Made by a program: the position numbers and the translations under genes. From Sphingomonas sp. Leaf343 (GTDB lineage Bacteria; Pseudomonadota; Alphaproteobacteria; Sphingomonadales; Sphingomonadaceae): 64,000 bases of DNA. The stretch lies in the NCBI RefSeq assembly GCF_001423765.1, contig NZ_LMPG01000001.1, positions 626,073-690,072 of the forward strand, read 5' to 3'. A model generated the notes under the pieces. The model was not told where the DNA came from. It searched no databases and saw nothing but the letters and a program-made list of their open reading frames with translations. The stretch's first letter is position 1; every line of letters begins with the position of its first letter. This document shows positions 19,662 to 29,106 of the stretch, piece by piece.

Positions 19662-20203
19662 GCCACGCTCCAGAACAGCATTCCGAGCAGGGCGGCCGAT
19701 GCCGGTGCCGCGATCATGCGGGACGGGCCGGCGCGCGTCATCTGCACGGCGATGATGATGGCCCAGGCGATCGGCTGCAGGAACAGGGTCAGTACGACCG
19801 CGTCCGTTTCCACCGCGCCCGCCCGCCGCGCCGCCGCCTGAACGCCGAACGCCAGCCATTGGGCGGCGACGAAGGCGACCGGTACGACCAGCACGAATAC
19901 GGCGACGCGCGCGACGATCTCCGATCCGCGCCGGGGCAGGGCGATCGCCGCCGCGACGCGGGCGGGACGCTGGGGCCGCGCCGGGGATGTCCAGCCCGCG
20001 TACAGGACCATGGCGAGCGCGGCGACCAAACCCGTCAGCGTGACGACCGCCAGACCCCACGCACCGTCGGCCAGCGTCGCCGCGATGCACGCCCCCGCTG
20101 CCGCGACCCAGCCGAGCGGCGCACAGGCACGCCGTCCGTCCCAGCCGAAACGGACGAGGATCATCGCCGCGGCCGCGACGATCATGGCGGCGACGATCGT
20201 CAT
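19658..20203 (-). CDS. Membrane protein paired with the PepSY protein
   Basis: A 181-residue polytopic protein with about five hydrophobic helices, beginning MTIVAAMIVAAAAMILVRFG. I do not recognise a named family with certainty. Small membrane proteins in this position, overlapping a PepSY_TM gene, are common in iron-uptake clusters. The start at 20203 is chosen because it opens straight into a helix; the frame remains open 35 codons further. It is translationally coupled to the PepSY gene. A Fur-box-like element lies about 115 bases upstream. Confidence 0.72.
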   Translation of the reverse strand: MTIVAAMIVAAAAMILVRFGWDGRRACAPLGWVAAAGACIAATLADGAWGLAVVTLTGLVAALAMVLYAGWTSPARPQRPARVAAAIALPRRGSEIVARVAVFVLVVPVAFVAAQWLAFGVQAAARRAGAVETDAVVLTLFLQPIAWAIIIAVQMTRAGPSRMIAAPASAALLGMLFWSVA

Positions 20204-20318
20204 GCCTGCACGCTCGCGGATCGGCCCGCCTGGCCCGATCGCCTCGACAAGCTGGGCATCATTCTGGGATTTCCGGTCGGCTGCATCAGCATGACCGGTC
20301 TGGTACAAGGCGCGCTAT

Positions 20319-20333
20319 TGCAAATCAATCGCA
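20319..20333. promoter_or_regulatory. Possible Fur box upstream of the PepSY pair
   Basis: TGCAAAT-C-AATCGCA is an imperfect 7-1-7 inverted repeat, the architecture of Fur boxes, in a locally AT-rich stretch unlike the rest of the window. The remaining gene-free DNA (20204-20526) holds only a 6 bp inverted repeat (CCGTCG/CGACGG, 20413-20432), and I see no gene in it. Confidence 0.4.
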
Positions 20334-20526
20334 TACTAAAAATGTGAAAGGATTGCCCGCCGCCATGTCACTGAAAAAGTCGCTGTCTTGGAATGTCTAG
20401 CCACTCAATCGACCGTCGATCGGCCACGACGGTTAGCCCGAACCATTCCATGGCGGCGGGACTAACCTCACATCGTCGCATCCAGAAAAGCCGGGCAGCG
20501 CACGCCCATCGAGCGGCCTCCGCCGC

Positions 20527-20952
20527 TCAGGTCGTCGTCGGGGTGCTATCCTCGTCGAGGGCATCCGCGAGCATGGCACGGATAGCACGAAGCGCGTCGG
20601 GCACGCCCAAATCGTCCGACGGCGCCGCAGCAGCGGCGTTGGGCGGTGGGGCAGCGTCCGGCGAGCCGGCAACCTCCACCGGCTTGATCCCGCCCTTCTT
20701 CTCCGCGACGAGCAATTGCTGGACGCCGCGAATGGTATAGCCCTGCTGGTTCAGCAACGCGTCGATACGCCTCACCAGCAGCACGTCGTCGGTGCGATAG
20801 TATCGACGGTTACCCGCGCGCGTCAGTGGCCGCAACTGGGGAAAGCGCGTCTCCCAATAGCGCAGCACGTGATGCGGCAGACCGGTTTCCGCAGAAACCT
20901 CGCCAATCGTTTTCAGCGCGCCGCTCGCCTTCGGCGTGGGCGCGTCCACCAC
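20527..20952 (-). CDS. MerR-family transcriptional regulator
   Basis: A 141-residue regulator. The N-terminal winged helix carries TIGEVSAETGLPHHVLRYWE (residues 15-34) and the wing block RRYYRTDDVLLVRRIDALL. The C-terminal half is Ala/Pro-rich and lacks cysteines, so it is not a metal sensor of the classical MerR type. This gene is the conserved last member of the alphaproteobacterial rpmF-plsX-fabH-ihfA-merR operon and follows ihfA by 3 bases. Its regulon is unknown. Confidence 0.9.
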   Translation of the reverse strand: MVDAPTPKASGALKTIGEVSAETGLPHHVLRYWETRFPQLRPLTRAGNRRYYRTDDVLLVRRIDALLNQQGYTIRGVQQLLVAEKKGGIKPVEVAGSPDAAPPPNAAAAAPSDDLGVPDALRAIRAMLADALDEDSTPTTT

Positions 20953-20955
20953 GGT

Positions 20956-21261
20956 TTAGCCTTCCTGCGCGGTAACGATGCGATCGCGCATCATCTGGCT
21001 GGCACGGAAGGTCAGGACGCGGCGCGGTGCGATCGGCACTTCGATGCCGGTCTTGGGATTGCGGCCGATCCGCTCGCCCTTGTCGCGCAGGACGAACGTG
21101 CCGAAACCGGAAATCTTGACGTTTTCACCGGAGGACAGGCTCTCGCACATCTCGGTCAGGATCTGTTCGACGATATCCGCTGAATCGGCGCGGCTTAGCC
21201 CCACCTGATGATGCAGCGCCTCGGCCAGATCGGCTCGCGTCAACGTCCCCGCTTCGGTCAT
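20956..21261 (-). CDS. ihfA: Integration host factor subunit alpha
   Basis: A 101-residue DNA-bending protein of the HU/IHF family. The start [17 protein letters not shown] matches the family and is used instead of an in-frame codon 15 residues upstream. The beta-arm block [20 protein letters not shown] contains the proline that intercalates into DNA, and [13 protein letters not shown] precedes it. It forms a heterodimer with IhfB, which is not in the window. It sits 118 bases after fabH and 3 bases before the MerR gene. Confidence 0.95.
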   Translation of the reverse strand: MTEAGTLTRADLAEALHHQVGLSRADSADIVEQILTEMCESLSSGENVKISGFGTFVLRDKGERIGRNPKTGIEVPIAPRRVLTFRASQMMRDRIVTAQEG

Positions 21262-21379
21262 TCCATGCTCCCCCTCGAACCGTCCGCCTACACCGGCGCG
21301 CACCAATTCGAAAGCCCCTTTGCTCTATGTTATCCATAGTTGCAAAGAACGGTTGCGTAACGACCGAACTTTATTTCCG

Positions 21380-22345
21380 TCAGAAACGGATAACGGCCGC
21401 GCCCCAGGTGAAACCGCCGCCCATCGCCTCCAGCACGACGATGTCATCCTGCTTCACGCGTCCGTCGCGAACCGCGACGTCCAGTGCGAGCGGCACCGAT
21501 GCGGCCGACGTGTTCGCGTGACGATCGACCGTGACGATCACCTTTTCGGGAGCGAGGCCGAGCTTGCGCGCAGTCGCGTCCAGAATGCGGGCATTGGCCT
21601 GATGCGGAACCACCCAGTCGACGTCGGACGATTCGAGGCCGGCGAGGGCGAGCGACTCGGTCATGACCGCCGCCAGATTGGTGACGGCATGGCGGAACAC
21701 CTCGCGCCCCTTCATCCGCAACTTCCCGACAGTACCCGTCGTTGACGGACCGCCATCGACATAGAGCAGATCGTTGTAGCGACCGTCCGCATGCAGTTTC
21801 GTCGCGAGGATCCCGCGCCCGTCCTGCTCGACCCCCCGCCCTTCCAGCACGATCGCGCCGGCGCCGTCGCCGAACAGGACGCAGGTGGTACGGTCCTCCC
21901 AGTCGAGGATGCGGCTGAACGTCTCCGCGCCGATCACCAGCGCGCGACGATGGACGCCCGTGCGCAGCATCGAATCGGCGACCTGCACCGCATAGAGGAA
22001 GCCCGAACACACCGCCGCCACATCGAACGCGACGCAATCGAGGATACCGAGCGCCGCCTGTACCTTGGTCGCGGTCGCCGGAAACGTCTGGTCGGGCGTC
22101 GCGGTCGCCAGCACGATCAGGTCGATGTCGGTCGGTGATAGCCCCGCCGCCTCGATCGCGCGCCGCGCCGCGTCCGTGGCCAGGCTGCCCGTCGTCTCGT
22201 CCGGGGCGGCGATGTGGCGGAAGCGGATGCCGGTGCGCTCAACGATCCATTCGTCGCTGGTATCGACCTGCGCCGCCAGTTCCGCGTTCGATACGCGACG
22301 CGCCGGCAGCGCCGATCCCGTACCCGTCACCACCGCGCGGATCAT
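21380..22345 (-). CDS. fabH: 3-oxoacyl-ACP synthase III FabH
   Basis: A 321-residue condensing enzyme that starts fatty acid synthesis by joining acetyl-CoA (or another primer) with malonyl-ACP. The catalytic triad is visible: Cys in [11 protein letters not shown] (near residue 112), His in [12 protein letters not shown], and Asn in RHANTSAAS. The C-terminal [13 protein letters not shown] is typical. Its ATG overlaps the plsX stop by 4 bases. The length matches the family. Confidence 0.97.
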   Translation of the reverse strand: MIRAVVTGTGSALPARRVSNAELAAQVDTSDEWIVERTGIRFRHIAAPDETTGSLATDAARRAIEAAGLSPTDIDLIVLATATPDQTFPATATKVQAALGILDCVAFDVAAVCSGFLYAVQVADSMLRTGVHRRALVIGAETFSRILDWEDRTTCVLFGDGAGAIVLEGRGVEQDGRGILATKLHADGRYNDLLYVDGGPSTTGTVGKLRMKGREVFRHAVTNLAAVMTESLALAGLESSDVDWVVPHQANARILDATARKLGLAPEKVIVTVDRHANTSAASVPLALDVAVRDGRVKQDDIVVLEAMGGGFTWGAAVIRF

Positions 22346-23415
22346 GCCGCCGCATCCTGCGGACTGGAGGTCGATGTGCGCCGGGGCGGACGAGGGACAT
22401 GCTCCAGCCCCAGATCCTCAGCGATGCGGCGGGTCAGATCGGCGCGCGCCATCTTCGTGGCATTGCCGATCGCCGTCGAGACGCCACGCTCGTTGGCGCT
22501 GCCGTGACTTTTCACGACGATGCCGTTGAGCCCCAGAAACACCGCGCCATTATGGTTGTTCGGATCGAGATGGTGCTTGAGCAACTCGGTCGCAGGACGG
22601 GAAATCAGGAAGCCCAGCTTCGAACGGATCGAACTGGTGAAGGCGCGCTTCAGCAGGTCGGCGACGAACCGCGCCGTGCCTTCGGCGGTCTTCAGCGCGA
22701 TATTGCCAGCGAACCCGTCGCACACGATCACGTCGTGGTTGCCCCGCGCCAGCTTATCGCCCTCGACGAAGCCGGTGAAGGCGAGCGGAAGATGCGCGGC
22801 CGCCTTCAGCTGGGTCGCGGCGTCCCGGATCACGTCGGTGCCCTTCTGATCCTCGGACCCGATGTTGAGCAGCGCGACACGGGGCCGCTCCAGATCCATG
22901 ATCGTGCGGGCATAGGCCGCACCCATCACCGCGAACTGGACCAGATTGCGGGCATCGACCTCGGTATTCGCACCCAGGTCGAGCATCACGACGTCGTTGT
23001 CGCCCAGCGTCGGCAACGGCGCGGCGAGCGCCGGCCGGTCGATGCCGGGCAGGGTGCGCAACGCGACCTTCGCCATCGCCATCAATGCACCGGTGTTGCC
23101 GGCCGACACGGCGGCAGCCGCGCGACCCTGCTTCACCATATCGATCGCCACGCCCATCGACGTACGTTTGGCGCGACGAATCGCCTGGCTCGGCTTCTCG
23201 CTCGGGCCGACGACCTCGGGTGCGTGCACGATCTCGGCGTTCTGCCCGAGATTGGGATGTGCGACAAGGGCTTCGCGAATCGCGACCTCGTCACCCACCA
23301 GCAGGAACCGGCTGTCTTCGAACGCATCGCGCGCACGCGCAACGCCGGCAAGCATCACCGCCAGCCCTTCGTCACCGCCCATCGCATCGATGGCGATCCA
23401 GGGCTGTTCGATCAT
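22342..23415 (-). CDS. plsX: Phosphate acyltransferase PlsX
   Basis: A 357-residue enzyme that turns acyl-ACP and phosphate into acyl-phosphate for phospholipid synthesis with PlsY. Family motifs are [15 protein letters not shown] at the N-terminus, [37 protein letters not shown] and [16 protein letters not shown]. It lies 24 bases after rpmF and overlaps fabH by 4 bases (ATGA). The C-terminal ~25 residues ([11 protein letters not shown]) are an unstructured extension. plsY is not in the window. Confidence 0.96.
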   Translation of the reverse strand: MIEQPWIAIDAMGGDEGLAVMLAGVARARDAFEDSRFLLVGDEVAIREALVAHPNLGQNAEIVHAPEVVGPSEKPSQAIRRAKRTSMGVAIDMVKQGRAAAAVSAGNTGALMAMAKVALRTLPGIDRPALAAPLPTLGDNDVVMLDLGANTEVDARNLVQFAVMGAAYARTIMDLERPRVALLNIGSEDQKGTDVIRDAATQLKAAAHLPLAFTGFVEGDKLARGNHDVIVCDGFAGNIALKTAEGTARFVADLLKRAFTSSIRSKLGFLISRPATELLKHHLDPNNHNGAVFLGLNGIVVKSHGSANERGVSTAIGNATKMARADLTRRIAEDLGLEHVPRPPRRTSTSSPQDAAA

Positions 23416-23439
23416 CGTCGGTTCCTGTCGTTCGGAGGC

Positions 23440-23619
23440 TTACGCCTCGACCGACACGACCTCGCGGCCGTTATAGTGGCCGCAGGCGCCGCACAGCACG
23501 TGCGGGCGCTTCAGCTCGCCGCAGTTCGGGCATTCCTGAAAAGCCGCGACGGTCAGCGAATCGTGACCGCGACGCATGCCACGCTTGGAGGGAGAGGTCT
23601 TTCGCTTGGGAACGGCCAT
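23440..23619 (-). CDS. rpmF: 50S ribosomal protein L32
   Basis: A 59-residue L32 starting [20 protein letters not shown]. Four cysteines in CPNC and CGAC make the zinc site found in the C+ form of L32. It heads the plsX-fabH operon, an arrangement kept across many proteobacteria. A promoter lies about 100 bases upstream, and its leader contains a terminator-like hairpin. The extra in-frame codons upstream of 23619 cover that leader and are not coding. Confidence 0.97.
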   Translation of the reverse strand: MAVPKRKTSPSKRGMRRGHDSLTVAAFQECPNCGELKRPHVLCGACGHYNGREVVSVEA

Positions 23620-23659
23620 TGCGGCACCTTGTCGTGTTATACCGGTGGAGACGAACACG

Positions 23660-23690
23660 AAAAAATCGGGCACGGCCATATTGGCCGCGC
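23660..23690 (-). terminator. Terminator-like hairpin with T-run in the rpmF leader
   Basis: Read on the minus strand, an 8 bp stem GCGCGGCC / GGCCGTGC (one G-U pair) with an AATAT loop is followed after four bases by six Ts. It lies between the predicted promoter (23721-23748) and the rpmF ATG at 23619, so it could be an attenuator of the operon. Confidence 0.5.
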
Positions 23691-23720
23691 CAGCATTGCG
23701 GGTCCGTCGCGAAGCGTGGC

Positions 23721-23748
23721 GCTATAGCGAATTCGCCCGCGGTTGCAA
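23721..23748 (-). promoter_or_regulatory. Predicted promoter of the rpmF operon
   Basis: On the minus strand TTGCAA, 16 bases, TATAGC. The extended -10 GCTATAGC fits the alphaproteobacterial housekeeping pattern GCTANAWC well. The start of transcription would be near 23714, giving a leader of about 95 bases. Confidence 0.5.
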
Positions 23749-23830
23749 GCGCCGCGACGGCCGGCCGGCCGCTTGCAGTCCGCGGATCGGCGGTCCATCC
23801 CCGATCGATATAACCGGAAGGCCGCCAACC

Positions 23831-24235
23831 ATGATCCTGCCCGTTTCGCTCACCATCGCCGCCGCCTGTGGCGCGCTCAACCTCTGGCTGGCGCTGCGGA
23901 CCAGTGCCGGCCGCATCAGGGGCAAGGTGATGATCGGCGACGGCGGCGATCCCGTCATGCTCGCGCGAACGCGCGCGCATGCCAATTTCACGGAGTATGC
24001 GCCCTTCGTCCTGATCCTGATCGCGTTGATCGAGCTCGCCGGCGGTTCGCCGGACGCGCTGTGGTTGCTCGGCGCGACGTTCGTGCTGGCGCGGATCGCC
24101 CACGGCGTCGGCATGTTGCGGCCGGCCCCCAACGTCCTGCGCGCCGGCGGTGCCTTGCTGACGTGGCTGCTGCTCGCGGGTCTTGCCGGCTGGGCGCTGG
24201 CGATCACGGGATGGGCGTTCCTCGCGATGCAATAG
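23831..24235 (+). CDS. MAPEG family membrane protein
   Basis: A 134-residue four-helix membrane protein of the MAPEG family (microsomal glutathione transferase-like). The diagnostic block RTRAHANFTEYAPFVLILIAL is at residues ~47-67, and LARIAHGVGMLR follows. The start is the ATG at 23831; the frame upstream overlaps rpmF on the other strand and has no family sequence. Bacterial members of this subgroup are of unknown substrate, and glutathione conjugation is only a family-level guess. It is divergent from rpmF. Confidence 0.88.
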   Translation: MILPVSLTIAAACGALNLWLALRTSAGRIRGKVMIGDGGDPVMLARTRAHANFTEYAPFVLILIALIELAGGSPDALWLLGATFVLARIAHGVGMLRPAPNVLRAGGALLTWLLLAGLAGWALAITGWAFLAMQ

Positions 24236-24242
24236 CCGGCCT

Positions 24243-24905
24243 CTACCGCCCCGCCAGCACCGCATCCCCGACGAACGCGTTGCCCGCCCGTTCATGGGCG
24301 AAGGTACTGGCCGGACCGTGGCCGGGTATGAAGGCGGTGTCGTCGCCCAGCGGCCACAGTTTCTCCACGACCGATCGCACCAGCTGGTCGTGGTCGCCGC
24401 CCGGAAAGTCCGATCGCCCGACCGACCCCTGAAACAGCACGTCGCCGACCAGCGCCAGCTTCGACGGCGGATGGTGGAAGATGACGTGCCCGCGCGTGTG
24501 GCCCGGCGTTTCGTACACGTCGAGCGTCAGGTCGCCGATCATGACGGTATCGCCCTCAACCAGCCAGCGGTCGGGTTCGAACACCACGCCGCGGATACCA
24601 TAGCTGCGGCCGTCGTCGTCCAGCCGCGCCAGCCAGAACCGGTCCTCCTCATGCGGGCCCTCAATCGCGACGCCAAGTTCGTCCGCCAGCGGCTTCGCTT
24701 CCCCGGCATGATCGATATGCCCATGCGTCAGCAGGATTTTCTCCACCGTCACGCCCGCCTGCGCGATGGCGGCGCGGATGCGGGGCAGGTCGCCGCCGGG
24801 GTCGATCACGGCCGCCTTCATCGTCGCGGTGCACCAGATGATCGAACAATTCTGCTGGAGCGGCGTGACCGGCACGATGACGGCGCGGAGAGGGGGCTGG
24901 CTCAT
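24243..24905 (-). CDS. MBL-fold metallo-hydrolase, glyoxalase II-like (YcbL type)
   Basis: A 220-residue metallo-beta-lactamase-fold hydrolase. Metal ligands are in THGHIDHAGE (residues 60-69), the H of ETPGHTRGHVIFH, D of LVGDVLFQGSVGRSD, and the H of FIPGHGPAS. The short C-terminus without a glutathione-binding domain and the GSVGRSDFPGG loop match the YcbL/GloC group of type II glyoxalases. It probably hydrolyses a thioester such as S-lactoylglutathione, but the substrate is not proven. It converges with the MAPEG gene, 7 bases apart. Confidence 0.88.
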   Translation of the reverse strand: MSQPPLRAVIVPVTPLQQNCSIIWCTATMKAAVIDPGGDLPRIRAAIAQAGVTVEKILLTHGHIDHAGEAKPLADELGVAIEGPHEEDRFWLARLDDDGRSYGIRGVVFEPDRWLVEGDTVMIGDLTLDVYETPGHTRGHVIFHHPPSKLALVGDVLFQGSVGRSDFPGGDHDQLVRSVVEKLWPLGDDTAFIPGHGPASTFAHERAGNAFVGDAVLAGR

Positions 24906-25008
24906 GCCCGCGTGATTGGCGCAGGATGACGCGGATGGTCAATGCCGGCGGGCCGCTGCCAACGGGTCAATGCTTGCCCTGCCGGTGCGCAAGGGGCATC
25001 TTCACGGA

Positions 25009-26739
25009 ATGCAGCCGCAAGCACCGTTCGTCCTGCTCGACGACGCCCGGCCGGGCGGCGCACCCCCGCGCCTCTACGCCGGCCCGGTGGAGGTGGTCGA
25101 AACCTATGATAGCGGACAGGTCGCCGCGGTCCTCGCTCGGGTCCGCGCCGCCATCCGCGACGGGCTGCACGCCGCCGGCTTCCTGTCCTACGAAGCCGGT
25201 GTCGCGTTCGAGGCGAAGCTGGTCGCGGGTGCGATGACGACGCCGCTCGTCTGGTTGGGCCTTTTCGACGGCTGGACCACGCCGCCGCCTCTGCCCGATC
25301 CGGCGGGTGCGTGGATCGGCGCGCCGCGGCCGCTGATCGAACGGGAGGACTATGAAGATCAGGTCCGCGCCATCCTCGGCCTGATCGCGGCGGGCGATCT
25401 GTATCAGGCGAATCTGTCGTTTCGTGCGGCCGTCCGCATCGTCGGTGACCCGCTTGCGGTCTATGCCGGGCTGCGCGGTGCGGCGGGGGCGGGATATGGC
25501 GCGGTGGTGTCGACCGGCATGGACACGCTCATCAGCCTGTCGCCCGAGTTGTTCTTCGCGCTCGACGGCGACCGGCTGACCTGCCGGCCGATGAAGGGCA
25601 CCGCGCGGCGCGGCGCGACCCCGTCCGCCGACGCCGCGCTCGCCGCCGGACTGGCGCTGGACGCGAAGCAGCGCGCCGAGAATCTGATGATCGTCGACCT
25701 GATGCGCAACGACCTGTCGCGCGTCGCGATCGCCGGATCGGTCGCGGTGCCGGACCTGTTCGCGGTCGAGACCTATCCGACCGTCCACCAGCTCGTCTCC
25801 ACCGTCACGGCGGCGCTCGCCCCCGATCGCGACGCGGTCGACGTGCTGGCCGCCGCCTTTCCGTGCGGATCGATCACCGGCGCGCCCAAGGTCCGCGCGA
25901 TGCAGGCGATCGCAGAGATCGAGCGTGCACCGCGCGGACCCTACACGGGTGCGATCGGCCATATCGACCCGGACGGTACGGCGATGTTCAACGTCGCGAT
26001 CCGGACGTTGACGATAGCGGGCGGCGACGATGTCGCGACGCTGTCGCTCGGCGCGGGCATCGTCGCCGATTCGGACCCGGCGGCGGAGTGGGAGGAATGT
26101 CTGGCCAAGGGTGCGTTCGTGGGGGAGGGGCATGTCGGATTCGACCTGATCGAGACGATGGCCTTCGATCCGGAAGAGGGCATGCCCCTGCTGGAGCGGC
26201 ATCTTGCGCGCATGAAGGCCAGCGCGGAGACGTTCGGCTTCGCGTTCGACCGCCATGGCGCGCGCAACGAGTTGCAGGCGGCAACCTTTCGCCTACGCGA
26301 TCCCTGCCGCATCCGCCTGTTGCTCGCCCCGTCCGGTTCGGTCGCGGTGGAGATGTCGCCGCTGCCGCCTGCGCCGACCCGGCCCTGGTCCGTGGCGATC
26401 GTGCCGCTGCCGTTGCCGCCCGCCGACCTGCGCCTGCGCCACAAGACCAGCGACCGCGGCTTCTACGACGAGGCGCGGCGGGCGGCCGGTACGGACGAGG
26501 TGCTGTTCGAGCATGACGGGGTGCTGACGGAGGGGAGCTTCACCTCGCTGTTCGTGGAGCGTGACGGCGTGCTGCTGACCCCCGCACCCGGCCCGCTGCT
26601 GCCCGGCGTGCTGGTCGCCGACCTGATCGCCGGCGACCGGGTGCGGCCGGCGACGCTGACCCGCGCCGATCTGACCAACGGATTTTTCGTCGGCAATGCG
26701 GTGCGTGGCCTGATTCCGGCTATTGTTGCGGTTGCGTAA
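25009..26739 (+). CDS. pabB: Aminodeoxychorismate synthase component I fused to aminodeoxychorismate lyase
   Basis: A 576-residue fusion for p-aminobenzoate (folate) synthesis. Residues 1 to ~380 are PabB, which converts chorismate and ammonia to aminodeoxychorismate; its active-site block RPMKGTARRG carries the PabB-type lysine (PIKGT) rather than TrpE's alanine, and LMIVDLMRNDLSRV and FPCGSITGAPK follow. Residues ~385-576 are PabC-like, a fold IV PLP enzyme releasing pyruvate; its lysine is in LRHKTSDRGFYDE and its cofactor loop in TEGSFTSLF. The glutaminase PabA is not in the fusion or nearby. The ATG at 25009 fits the family N-terminus; upstream TTG and ATG codons are possible. Confidence 0.93.
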   Translation: MQPQAPFVLLDDARPGGAPPRLYAGPVEVVETYDSGQVAAVLARVRAAIRDGLHAAGFLSYEAGVAFEAKLVAGAMTTPLVWLGLFDGWTTPPPLPDPAGAWIGAPRPLIEREDYEDQVRAILGLIAAGDLYQANLSFRAAVRIVGDPLAVYAGLRGAAGAGYGAVVSTGMDTLISLSPELFFALDGDRLTCRPMKGTARRGATPSADAALAAGLALDAKQRAENLMIVDLMRNDLSRVAIAGSVAVPDLFAVETYPTVHQLVSTVTAALAPDRDAVDVLAAAFPCGSITGAPKVRAMQAIAEIERAPRGPYTGAIGHIDPDGTAMFNVAIRTLTIAGGDDVATLSLGAGIVADSDPAAEWEECLAKGAFVGEGHVGFDLIETMAFDPEEGMPLLERHLARMKASAETFGFAFDRHGARNELQAATFRLRDPCRIRLLLAPSGSVAVEMSPLPPAPTRPWSVAIVPLPLPPADLRLRHKTSDRGFYDEARRAAGTDEVLFEHDGVLTEGSFTSLFVERDGVLLTPAPGPLLPGVLVADLIAGDRVRPATLTRADLTNGFFVGNAVRGLIPAIVAVA

Positions 26740-27999
<1,260 letters not shown>

Positions 28000-28006
28000 G
28001 CGTCCG

Positions 28007-28022
28007 CTCCCGAACACGGGAG
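28007..28022 (+). terminator. GC hairpin after the aminotransferase
   Basis: CTCCCG-AACA-CGGGAG, 8 bases past the stop, with no T-run. A plausible but weak terminator. Confidence 0.35.
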
Positions 28023-28107
28023 GCGTAGAGCCTGACAGCCACGTGAACGATCGACCCAGTCGAGGTTCAGTGTTGCAACGCTATGTTTCAGGACAGTCAT
28101 CTTGTCG

Positions 28108-28128
28108 TGTCGTGGTGCATCCACGACA
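28108..28128. repeat. Perfect 8 bp inverted repeat upstream of the small membrane gene
   Basis: TGTCGTGG-TGCAT-CCACGACA in the 184-base gap between the aminotransferase and the 47-residue ORF. It could be an operator or an RNA hairpin of the leader; it has no T-run. Confidence 0.4.
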
Positions 28129-28183
28129 TGGCAGGCAACGTAGCTTCGTCGGCGGTCCGGCGAAGGCATCAAGGTTTGGGATT

Positions 28184-28327
28184 ATGTTTAAGCATCTGAA
28201 GTCGAGTTTCGTATGGCAGTTCGCCGGTGGCTTCGTGCTTGGCGCGGTCGGCCTGCTGGCGATCCAGCCCGCCGAAGCGACGCGCGAGCTGGAGCATCGC
28301 TTCGCTCCGACGCATCAGGTCCGCTGA
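28184..28327 (+). CDS. Small membrane protein coupled to msrA
   Basis: A 47-residue ORF starting MFKHLKSSFVWQFAGGF with one hydrophobic segment (about residues 9-31) and a charged C-terminus. I do not recognise a family. Its TGA is one base before the ATG of the exported msrA, so the two are almost certainly translated together. The codon pattern is GC-rich at third positions like neighbouring genes. It may be a membrane partner of the exported MsrA, or simply a leader peptide; neither is proven. Confidence 0.6.
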   Translation: MFKHLKSSFVWQFAGGFVLGAVGLLAIQPAEATRELEHRFAPTHQVR

Positions 28328-28328
28328 C

Positions 28329-28982
28329 ATGAAGGCGGCGGCGCTGGGGCTGGGCATGGTCGCGGTCGCCGCGACCTTCGCGATGAGTCAGGCGAACGCC
28401 GAGCGCGCCGTGCCGATCCCGGCGGCGCGCGCGGACGTCGCTCCCACGCCCGGCGTGCAGACCGCCGTTCTGGCGGGCGGATGCTTCTGGGGCATGGAAG
28501 CCGTGTTCCAGCATGTGAAGGGCGTTCGCGCCGTTACCGCCGGTTATGCCGGTGGTACGCGTGCGACGGCATCCTATGCGCAGGTGTCGACCGAAACCAC
28601 GCGTCACGCGGAGGCTATCCGGATCGCCTTTGATCCGCGTCAGGTCAGCTATGCGACGCTGCTCCGGGTCTACTTCTCGGTCGCGCACGATCCGACGCAG
28701 GTGAACGGGCAAAGGCCCGACATGGGGCCGAGCTATCGCTCCGCGATCTTCCCGCAGTCGCCCGATCAGGCGCGGGTGGCGCAGGCCTATGTCGCGCAAC
28801 TGAACGCCACCCGCGTCTTCGCCAAACCGATCGCGACGAAGCTGGAACAGGGCCAGTTCTTCCCGGCCGAAGCCTATCATCAAGATTTTTTCGACCGGAA
28901 TCCCGATCATCCGTATATCCGAATGTGGGACAAGCCGAAACTGGCGGCCTTCCGCGCGGGCTTTCCTGCACTGGCGCGGTAG
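28329..28982 (+). CDS. msrA: Exported peptide methionine sulfoxide reductase MsrA, single-cysteine
   Basis: A 217-residue MsrA that reduces methionine-S-sulfoxide. The catalytic motif is GGCFWGMEAVF (Cys near residue 53). An N-terminal signal sequence (MKAAALGLGMVAVAATFAMSQANA) indicates export to the periplasm. The active-site Cys is the only cysteine in the whole protein. The usual VCxGxTGHAE block reads VSTETTRHAEA here, and there is no C-terminal resolving cysteine. Regeneration must therefore use another reductant or protein. A second, cytosolic MsrA with extra cysteines is at 53484-54020. Confidence 0.9.
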   Translation: MKAAALGLGMVAVAATFAMSQANAERAVPIPAARADVAPTPGVQTAVLAGGCFWGMEAVFQHVKGVRAVTAGYAGGTRATASYAQVSTETTRHAEAIRIAFDPRQVSYATLLRVYFSVAHDPTQVNGQRPDMGPSYRSAIFPQSPDQARVAQAYVAQLNATRVFAKPIATKLEQGQFFPAEAYHQDFFDRNPDHPYIRMWDKPKLAAFRAGFPALAR

Positions 28983-29106
28983 AGGCGGCATCTAAGCGCA
29001 CGCGCCCTGTTCATGCGCTATTTCTTTCAGAGGAGGGGTCAAGCGTGAGGTCTCGTCCCTAGCGGCGGATCCGTCAATCGTCCTCCCTTGATGGGGGAAT
29101 ATCTTC

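Noticed and set aside
20204-20526. A tRNA-Pro gene after merR, as found in some relatives
   Set aside because: No cloverleaf, no TTCGA T-loop and no CCA-ended acceptor in this 323-base stretch.
28008-28183. A small RNA or riboswitch in the gap before the 47-residue gene
   Set aside because: Two hairpins are visible but neither matches a riboswitch class that I can recognise, and no promoter-terminator pair encloses them.
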